Part shown: piece after piece, positions 10,179 to 19,104 of the stretch | How the letters are laid out: each line of letters begins with the position of its first letter | How positions within the stretch are numbered: the stretch's first letter is position 1 | NCBI GenBank assembly: GCA_001599815.1 | Contig: BCIA01000002.1 | Location: forward strand, 6,111,626 to 6,175,625 | Source: Furcasterigmium furcatum | Lineage: Eukaryota; Ascomycota; Sordariomycetes; Glomerellales; Plectosphaerellaceae | Direction of reading: 5' to 3' | Length of the DNA: 64,000 nt | Translations under genes and position numbers: made by a program | Notes under the pieces: generated by a model | Told to the model about the DNA's origin: nothing | What the model saw: the letters and a program-made list of their open reading frames with translations, nothing else | Database searches by the model: none

Positions 10179-10357
10179 TATTTCGTTATTGGTGATAAGA
10201 AGTCGTCACCGACAACATTATTGATTTGTTTTACAATTAAATAACCCCATGTCCATCACTGGGAGCGGCTGCTTGCAAGATGCCGGACTAGTATAGCCGT
10301 CGTTAAGTCGGCGACTTGGGACTCAGGGGCGGCAACTAAGGCGGCAACTAATAAAGT

Positions 10358-10372
10358 AAGTAGCCGCGGTTA
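10358..10372 (+). promoter_or_regulatory. Shared 15-mer AAGTAGCCGCGGTTA, copy 2 (CoA-transferase promoter)
   Basis: Identical to 5187-5201. It lies 180-194 bp upstream of the CoA-transferase ATG. Nearby are two copies of GCGGCAACTA (10328-10337 and 10341-10350) and a near-palindrome AAGTCG-G-CGACTT (about 10305-10317), so this promoter is rich in candidate binding sites. Confidence 0.5.
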
Positions 10373-12413
10373 CTACACATCAACCCACACTGCCTCGAGA
10401 AAGGCGGCCCAACCCGCCATCGGAGTTGGCTTGAGGGGAAAGTCAACGTTGGCGACGGCCTTTGGAAACATTTTCATGCGGGCTGAAGCTGGAGCGTTTG
10501 TATTCTGGCGATGCTTGATGACTAGTATAAAGAGTGTTTGCATTCGATACAAGTCAGCCATATTCGACTCCCCTTGACTGGTTACATCACAGCCCTGGCC
10601 ATTCCATATCACCCCGACGTGAAGAGACGTGGCGCTTGAACTCTGGAACGGAGAGTGAGGTCATCCTGAGACCCCTGACGACGTCCTCAGGCGGGTGTTA
10701 CGACCGAAGCTGCGAAGCTCGCCCTCAATGTCAGTGCAAAAATAAAAAAGGCAGGGATCAAATAGCGTGATAAATATCTAGGGTCTCCCGGTGAGTCCTG
10801 TACATATCTTGCCGCTGATTGTAGGTATCGAAGATCGGCGTCGGCCAATGCGTCCGCCTCCGAGAGCACGGCGCCCATGACGTCGTTCCTGGTGGCAAGG
10901 CATGGGCGGCGGCAGGGGTCGCACGAGAACGGCCGTCGGTTGGGCGGCAAGACGGCAGAAATCACCAGGGAGGGGCAGAGGGTGATCACTTCTGTGTCCG
11001 GATGACCCCACTGATGGGGGGGGCGCTTTGCCGTCGTCAGTGTGATGGGAGTTTTGGGGGATGATCCTGCGGTGTGTGAGAATTCGATGGTCGGTGAGCG
11101 GGCGCACGTCCTGCAGCATATCGAGGGTCGTCCGCCTACTGAGACCAGCAGCGCTGATATTGGCCGCGTCTGGAAGGGATGAGCGCGTGGATGGGCGTGA
11201 TGGTCGGTGGCTGTACCGGGCGGTGGAGATTAGCGGGAGCCCGGCATCATTGGCTCACATGGGCGCCACGGGGACGAGAGGTCTCCCAGGAGCAAGGGTC
11301 GGCATCCTGGGCTGCTGATGTTCTGCTGATGAGAGTTGAGCCATGGGGAGGCGACACTTCGTATGAATGTAAGTATTTGCGGCCGCTGGTTGCGGTGAGG
11401 AGTGATCACTGGGGTGTGACAGAGCTCGGCGCCGCGCCAGCAGCAGGCCTGCATATTCGGGTGTACGCAGGACGATGTGACAGCAGAGACGATGCGAGGC
11501 TGGCTGGCTGGTTGCCTTCTGCCTTTCGTCGCTCCGCGGAGGTTTGTGACGCCTTGGCTAGCCTTGCGAGACAACAGGTGGCTGTGCCGATGAATGCAGA
11601 AGGTCGCATCTGGCAGCGAGGAATGGATGGGCAACATGGGGCAGAGCAGCGCCGGCGGTTGAGCACAGTTGTTGTGGTACGCGAGAAGCAGTTGAACGTC
11701 TTGGCGGCGTATGAGGGCGGCGCACACCCAAGCACCAAGCATTGGCGTTTTGAGAGGGTCGCATTAGCAGTCAACAGTCAAGCTGCAAGCTGCTGCAAGC
11801 CCGGCAAGCCACAGGAGCAAGGAATGAGGGACCCGAGACCGACAGCTGGAACCCGAGAGAGGGATCAGATCTGTTGACGGCATCGGACGCAATGCGGCAG
11901 CGCCAAAGCGCCTGAAGTCGCCTCCCGGCCGGCATCATCGCCAGGGGTGTCCTGTTCTGTTCTGTTCCTACACCTACGTCAGTCACATTTTGAGAACGCC
12001 AGGATGAGGAAGTTTCGTCGTGGCTTCCATGGCTTGCACGGGGATGGGATCGGTCGGTGGTGGCGCTCGGGGAGCCGGACACTGGACCCTGTCCAGAGCT
12101 TGGGCTCTGGCTGGCTTCTCGGGCGCTGCGGCAACAAATCTGTGGGTTTCGATTTATGGAGGTCCTCGGAGAGAGAGAAAGAGAGAGGACCAAGCACCAA
12201 GACCCAAGGCTGCGAGAAAGGGGTCAGCAGCGCCTTTCTTGGCTTTTTTTGTGGTGGGATGTTTTTGTTTGCAAGTCGTCGCGAGTACTCAGTCCAGTAG
12301 AAGTTACTTGGTACATAGCAAGTACCCCCAAGCACCTCAGCCAAGGAGGCTGAACAATCTACAGAGGTAGGTACCTGCCCGCCACCTGGGCAGTCGTCCA
12401 CTGCCAGTCAGCA

Positions 12414-12437
12414 CACTGCCACTGCCACTGCCACTGC
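12414..12437. repeat. Hexanucleotide tandem repeat (CACTGC)4
   Basis: Four perfect direct units in intergenic DNA; no other feature attached. Confidence 0.8.
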
Positions 12438-13236
12438 TAGCAGAACTCTTCCAACTCTCTCGTAAATATCATTCTTTGTCTCGGAAAACGGCTTTCAGGA
12501 CCGGACGGGCAGCATGCGAGCGTCTCCTCGCCAAGCCTCCAACTCTCGTCCCATCCATGAATACTTAATAATAATAAACTTGACAACCCCACCGCAAGCC
12601 AGACAGATCATGGTGCCCGGTGCATCTCCATCTCGCTATCCACGCCCCCTTGCCGCCCGTTGTTACAGCTGATTGACTCCAGCGGGCGGGAGACCAGCAG
12701 AAACACTGGGCCATCTCTCATTCTCAACTAATAAGCACCGTGGAAGTCACCACCGCGTACCTTCCTCCAGAAGTCCGAGTGGGTGTTGGCATCCTGGAAG
12801 TGCGGTGCCCTGGACCCTTTTTCCTGTGCCTGCCCGTTCACATCCATCTCCTACCCGCCGCCGCCGTCTTCTTCAGGGAAGCCGCATCCCTCATATTCAC
12901 CTCAGTTCTACCTCCTATTATCCCACCTCACCTCCTCCTGCCCTGCCTCTTCTGCCTCAACCCTCTCCTCTTCTCAACCCGACACTCCAACCAAGCCATC
13001 AACTCGCCCCGGATCGATCCCCTCTTGACCACTCGTCGAACCCGGGAGTCCCGTCCAGCGGAACGACACCCAAGATCAGCATCGTGCGACCCGAATCAAC
13101 ATAACCCTTGCACCCTCAGTCACTCTCGGACGAGCTCCGACCGGACATTCTCTAGAATCCCCATCCTTGTACTCCCACGCCACGGCCCAAGCCTCAGATC
13201 ACACGATACGCAAGCGACCCTGATATTTCGAAGCGC

Positions 13237-15509
13237 ATGCGCACGCTGGAAGCAAGCCAGACGGAAGGGAACAGCTCTGGGACTGAGCAGGAGGACGCCA
13301 TGGCTACCCTCGGGCGGTCTCTCAAATCGCCTTCCTACCTCACGCGGGCAAGGAGACCGGGTATGGTGAGGGCGCTGTCCAACTCGTCAGAGCTGTCCGT
13401 GGCTTCTGCAGACTCGGGCCGTGACAACGACGAGCAACACATGGACTTCATCATGTCGGGACCGAACACCCCCTTTGGAGAGCGCACACAACAAGACGCC
13501 ATGACTTCGGCACCCTCAGAGACCAACAAGACTCGTGCAGTCCGTGGTAAGTTGCTTGTTATTTATTTTATTTTATTTCATCATCGGTTCTGTTTTGTCC
13601 GCCCCCCGGCCCGCTCCAATCCCGCACATTCGGCGCCCCTTGATCCTTCATTCAGCTCCGTGCCGACGGACGGGACGCCTCGTTGGCGACGGACGTGGCT
13701 CCGGACGGACCGGGCGGGATGCGTTCCCCTCCCCCCATCAACGCTTGCCCGTCCTCCGTTGGAGAGAGCCTCTCCCTTTCCTATTCTACCAATCTCCCCG
13801 TTTCATCTCCCCCGCCTTCTGCTACTGCCCACTAAGGCAGCCCAGCGTGACACCAACGTCTGCTGGGAGGAGGGGGCGGCTTGGATGGACAAGCATGGCA
13901 GTGATAGCCGCCCCACGCGGTCGGAGCGGGGAACTCTGCTGCTCCCAGGTTGCAAGGTCCTCTCCTTGTCGCCGTGGACCTGTGAACTCCCTTTACGGAG
14001 GTGGATCTTAGTGCCCGGCCGGGTTGCACCGTCACCTCTTGGTGCTCGTCCTCCGCCAGGGCTCCCAGTGGCTGCCCAGGGGCCCCCATGGAAGCCCGCG
14101 AAACAATCCCCTCATCACTGAGGATCCTGGGCGCTCATGCCGGTTCGCTGCAAGAAATACAGGTTATGGCCCTGTCCTTCAGCAAAGGGGAGTCCCTGCG
14201 CTCAAGACCATTCGGGGTTGTCTCAGCAGGTTTGGCTGATCCCCTCCGTCATCCACGATGCCCAGCATTCGCTAAATGCCCCTATTTCGACTTCTCGGCA
14301 TACCTTTCCCCATGCCAGTCCGACGTCGCTCTCTTGTATTTACGGAGGGTTTCCCCCGGTCTCCTGACTCCTCGACTCGAACGGTCCTTGCCTCCGTCCC
14401 TGTTTACTAACCACCAACATTCTAGCCGAACAACCCGGCGCGGGCCTCACTCTCAAGCCAATCGAGTCTTCATCGCTCCAAGCCGCCAGGTTGGACCGCT
14501 CCCGACCAATTGCGATTGAACTGCCACAGATTCGCAGCTCCAATTCGGCGCAGAACCGCACTCCACCCGAGCCGCTATCAGCACGCGGCGACAAGCCTGG
14601 GTCCGTTTTGCCCCCCTATATTTGAAAGCCCATCGTCGGATTAGGGATATGGGTGGACATGGTGCTGACCGTTGACGTAGTGGTTACTTCCCGCTCCACG
14701 AGGATCCGAAAGCTCGGGTTCATCGGTTCCAACCCGGTGTCAAAAACTCTCGTCAACTTCACCCAACTATCCAGTTGCCTCCTGACGCAAAGCCACCGTC
14801 AATGAAGAAGAGCACATCCCAACCTGTCACCATGCCGGAATCTATCGGCCTCCTCCATACCGATTCGGTCAACTCCATGTCTTCCAACACGCCCGTGATG
14901 GCGTACAACCCGAGCGGCGCACATGACACATCTCTGCCCCTGGGCAAATACTATCCATCAAACTACGAACAGACGCACCGCCCTGTGCTCTCTTCACAAT
15001 CGAGTGTTCATCAAGGAATCGCCTCCCCACTCGCCGTGGGCGCCCCCTCGTCTGTCAAGTCAGATTCACAACTCTTCGCTCGGCCAACCGAATCCCTCGA
15101 CGAATCCGAAGTCAAGCGCAAGCTCAAGCAGTACCAGCGAGACATGATCGCGCAAGCCAGGCTGGCAGCCAACCAGGTCTTGGGCGACGGAGCCCACCCT
15201 ACCGCACCACTGGTCCCGACAGCTGTCACTCTTAACGGGGTGCCGCTGCGGTCACTCCACCCCTTCGGCATGACGAGCGTCCACAAGCCCATCTCTCCGA
15301 GGCTCCTGCCTCTGGGTAGCCCTGGCCCCGTCACTCCCATGGACCTGGAAGGTGGCGAGGACGGATATCTCGACCGTGGCCGCGCTCCGGTCCCCCTGGG
15401 CGAGAGTGAGGAGATTGTACGCGCCTTGCGTGCCGAGGCGACTTTCATGAGACGAGAGGGAACAACATCTCCCGCGATCGAGGCCGGCCCACAGTCGTCG
15501 TTCTTCTGA
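13237..15509 (+). CDS. Conserved fungal hypothetical protein with a long first intron
   Basis: Model of 437 aa in three exons: 13237-13546, 14426-14600 and 14681-15509, exactly 438 codons. The 879-nt first intron has a GTAAGT donor and a perfect TACTAAC branch site 15-21 nt before the TAG acceptor; the second intron (80 nt) uses a weaker GTCCGT donor. I recognise no catalytic domain. The protein is Ser/Pro-rich and mostly disordered. The most conserved-looking part is GYFPLHEDPKARVHRFQPG at the start of exon 3, and a short helical segment (VKRKLKQYQRDMIAQARLAANQVLG) follows later. The start could instead be the in-frame ATG at 13300, whose context is good. Function unknown. Confidence 0.7.
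13547..14425 (+). other. 879-nt spliceosomal intron
   Basis: GTAAGT donor, TACTAAC branch site at 14405-14411 and a TAG acceptor. Phase 1 on both sides. It is more than ten times longer than most introns here. Confidence 0.7.
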
Positions 15510-16114
15510 CTGGGACATCACCAGGAATGGGTACGGGAATGAGGCGAAGGTGGAAATTGGCACGAGGGGAGGAAACACATCGCATCGACAAAGGAGCAAC
15601 GGCAGCCTTGATTATTTGTTTTCCTTTGTTATCCCACTTTTGATACCCCCCTTTCATCAGGGGTCGGGTAGCTAGACTGCACGCCAGACCCCATGGACAT
15701 CGGCGCAACAGACACAGAGAGACACAACTTTGGCATTCGTTTCACATTGGTTCTGCATATCGGGCGTCTAGGTTCCCCAAGCACACAGACGGGGCTTGGG
15801 CGCCGCATGGGACAGGACTGCACGGGGTTTGGAAGCAATCGGTCAGTATTGGGCATTTGACCCGATCGAGGCCGGGAGCGACGATGGTTAGCTTTGAACA
15901 TGTAGCAAAATCAAGTCGGTTTCCACCGTGCGGGTCTCAGTCGGTTCTTGTCTCTTGAGGTTTTCATATGCTGATGTGACGAGATGCGGGCGTCCTCGAC
16001 CTAAGTTCACTACCGAATAACATGAGGATGTCGCAGGCTGGCATGTTGGAGATATCCACGCGTATATTTGCCCTTGGGCTCTAGGATGCTGGCCAGCATG
16101 GGCTCTGCCTGCGT
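15510..16114. other. Convergent 3' intergenic region
   Basis: 605 bp between two convergent stop codons, holding both 3' untranslated regions. No further feature seen. Confidence 0.6.
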
Positions 16115-17693
16115 CTACGCCATCCTGCAGTAGTTCGCCGGGAAGTTTCCCTTCATCCCGTTGACCTCGCCCTCCCACCAGTCCTGCATCGTTCCCGTCT
16201 TCTTGGTGATCTTGATCCTGTCGCCCTCGTTAAAGGACAGGTCCCCCGGCTGCCCCCCGGCGTAGGTGTGCTCGGCGATGACATACTCGACGGGGGCCTG
16301 GATGCGCTTCTTGGGGGGAGGTGGCGGCGGTGGCTTCTTCTTCGCAATGGCACCGTTACTAGCGGTGCTCATGGGCGTCGAGGTGCCGCTGCCGTTCTGC
16401 AGAGACTGGTGGCCAAAGTAGTCCGACTTCTCACGGGACGGCGTGTAGCCGGGCGTGATACGGCTCGAGCCAGGGGTCTGCTGGCCCATGGTGGCCGTTG
16501 TGAAGTCCGTCGCGTGACCGAGCGTCGACCGGGAAGACTGCCTACTAAGCTGCTCGGACCGGTCCGACGAGGGGTTCGACAGGGCGAGGGAGGTGCTAGA
16601 CCCGATGCGCGCTGTCCTCGGAGGGGGTGCTTCCGAGTCTGACTGCTTCTCTTTGGAGCTACCCCAGGTCGTGATGCGGCGCAGGCCAGAGGGGCGCGGG
16701 CCCGAGGTGGAACTCGCTTCCATCCCGGAGCTCATGGGCATGCGGATAGCCTTGCCATTGAGCATCGTGTGGAAGGCCTCGGCGTCGGCTTGTGCAGGCT
16801 GGAAAGCCGCGGTCCAGTCCGCCACAACCTCGTCCATAGCGGGGGGTGGCGAGGGGAACTCGTTCTCCTGGCAGTAGTTGTGTAGGACAGTGTAGTACAT
16901 GCCGAAGAGGCGGTTTTCCGTGTTGACGAGAGCGGCGAGCAGCAGAGGCACTAGGTTGAAGATGGACTCGCACAGAGGTGGGAGCGAGCCTGAGAGATGG
17001 TCATCGGCGATTTGGAACTCCTGGGAAGGGGTCAGCTTGATTCATGTCCGCGAGCGCATTGCCGTTGACGGGGGCCCATACCTCTGAAGCAAATGTCATT
17101 TCATTCTCAGCCTTGGCGAGGGCGGTTTCCTCCTTGGGAGATCGATCGGCTTTCTTCTGGAGCTTCTTGACCTTTTCCTGCGCCTTTTCATAGGCAACCA
17201 TTTTGTCCTCCCGCTTCTTGATGGTCTTCTTGATAGGGGCCAGGCATTTGCGCGCCTCGGTGGCCGGGTCGATGATCTGGGTGTCGATAGCAACAACCTC
17301 CTTGATCAGCTCGTCCTTGAGGCCCGAGTAGGCCTCGGTCAAGTTGAACGTGCGGTTGAGCTGCAGCTCAGGCGTGGGTTGACTAGACCGTTTCGCCCCA
17401 TCTACAGCGCAAGCGATGGGATCGTAGAGCCCCTGGTATTCTTTGGCCATGCCGAATTGGTGCTGGCCGAGGTTGATCCAGGAGTCACGGAGGGTGTTGC
17501 TGCTGTCGACAATCTGTCGCGTTGGCACGTTAGCTTCAGATGCCAGGCTGGCGTGTGCATGGGAGATGAGATAACAGACCTTCTGAAGAATTACACTAGC
17601 ATCTTCAAAGTCCTTCAGGATGGCCGAGACTTTGGCATTGTTCCCCGGGCCCCTGTGGAGGAGGCGCCCGAAGGAGCGCTGCATCTTCTCCAT
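16115..17693 (-). CDS. BAR and SH3 domain protein (amphiphysin/Rvs167 family)
   Basis: Membrane-curving adaptor of endocytosis and actin patches, 483 aa. Exons 17693-17580, 17513-17082, 17020-16115 (introns of 66 and 61 nt). Starts MEKMQRSFGRLLHRGPG, the usual opening of the fungal BAR adaptors; residues about 1-250 form the BAR coiled coil (TEARKCLAPIKKTIKKREDKMVAYEKAQEKVKKLQKKADR). A Ser/Thr-rich linker follows, then a proline run (KKPPPPPPPKKR), then a C-terminal SH3 domain (ALYDF-like YVIAEHTYAGGQPGDLSFNEGDRIKI, with WWEGEVNGMKGNFPANY). The first intron is a multiple of three without a stop, so retention would insert 22 residues; family alignment favours removal. It is a homologue of, not certainly orthologous to, yeast Rvs167. 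Confidence 0.9.
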
Positions 17694-19104
17694 GGTGACG
17701 GACGTGATGTGAGGGTGTGGTGGTGGCCGTGATCAACGATTGTGATTGCGCGAACCTAGCAGGCCAAGAAGGTGTCTGCCGTGATTGCAACGAGCGAATA
17801 CGGTGTAAGGATGTCGAATCGTGGTGCAATGCGTCGCATGCGCAAGCGGTCAGGAGGGATGTGGGCGAAGGTGTCGTATGTGTGACACGGAGCTTCTGTC
17901 GCGCGTGCGGAACCAGCCGACGTCGAGATGCAAGAGGACACTTGTTGGGTCGGACCAGGGCAGGATCAAAAAGGCGGCAGGAGGGAAGGAAACAAGGGAG
18001 GTTGAGGTGGGTTGAGGGGTTACTTCAACGAGAACCTGGAATGTACGTGGGAAAGGAAAGCACCTTCCTGGGCGGTCTGGGGGCCACAAGTAGGTACGTC
18101 AGGCTGGTTGGCAAGGATGCGATTGTGCATGGAGGGCACGTCCTTGGGATGTAACGAGGGACACTCCACCTTCCGTGTTGCCTTCCAACTTTCCTTCCCG
18201 CTAGCAAGTTCCAGTCCGGTGCTTTTACGAAAGTCAGGCTCTTTTGAGTTGGCTAGCCTTGCTGAGCCAAGCGTCCGTCCTGTCGTTCGAGGCAATTTAT
18301 TATGGCTGCTATCATGGGTGGGTGCATTCTGCCGGAAAAGTAGCGAGAATGCATCACGTCCATCCAGCTTGGGACCAACCGTCCGAACTCACACCACCAC
18401 CCCAGCCAGCAGGGGAATTGTCTCGCAGAGGAGCTATGACGGAAAAGTGCTCAGCTTGCCTGTCACTCTCAGAACCTTCAATGGACCGCCGGACGCGCGG
18501 CGCGGGGAAGCGCAGCTCCGCTTCCTCTCTTTCGCAGCTGGCGCCGCACACGAGGACGACGAGAGGTCGTAAAAAGAAGTGGCGGGTCCAGATGCCCTCA
18601 TGTTGGGACAACCCAAGTAGCCTTGGGCCTAACGGACATGGACTGACTCGGGTGGTCAGTTGACCTTCTTTGGTCTGGGCCGCGGGAGAGCCTGTCGCGG
18701 TCCTTCGTGAACGGATCGAGAGTGTCAACCAATCCCTCGGGCTCATCTGGACCACTTGGGCCCTCAGAGCCTTGTCAAAAGACAAATGTCAAGATGTCAC
18801 CGGAGAAATGGCTTCAATTTGAGGTGGGGCACGCCTTCCCCTCTCAAACACCACACGACGGCGCCTCAACAACCCCTGTCCCTGGATTTGCGGCGGGCGC
18901 CAATCAGCATCCTGTTCCTGTCCGATGGGACCAGCCACGCCAAGCCCCAGGGCTGATTATGTCAGCAAGCTCCTTGCCTCAGATTCGGTCATGTGGTTTG
19001 GCGTCTCGCTTCTTCTCGACGCGTCGCGTCTCTCCCCCAAAGCTCTCCCCGCACGCACGCCTCGTCGAAGGGCAAACAATTATGCCTTGCTCGTCGCCGA
19101 CAAC
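17694..19104. other. Divergent intergenic region
   Basis: 1.4 kb between the start codons of the BAR-SH3 gene and the Mte1-like gene, acting as promoter and leader for both. A single AAGTAGCC octamer occurs near 18614, which is expected by chance. No coding sequence recognised. Confidence 0.5.

Larger units (their letters stand above)
10179..13236. other. Long intergenic region, no gene recognised
   Basis: About 3 kb between divergent genes. The first 200 bp form the CoA-transferase promoter. Several open frames occur (the longest at 11179-11877), but none has recognisable protein character or splice structure. A (CACTGC)4 repeat lies at 12414-12437. The C/T-rich stretch from about 12760 to 13230 is probably the leader of the downstream gene. 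Confidence 0.45.

Noticed and set aside
11179..11877. 232-aa open frame considered as a possible missing hydratase
   Set aside because: No hydratase motif, composition near random, no splice context.
18613..18622. CCAAGTAGCC near the Mte1-like gene as another cluster operator
   Set aside because: An eight-base match is expected about twice by chance in 64 kb, and the 15-mer extension is absent.
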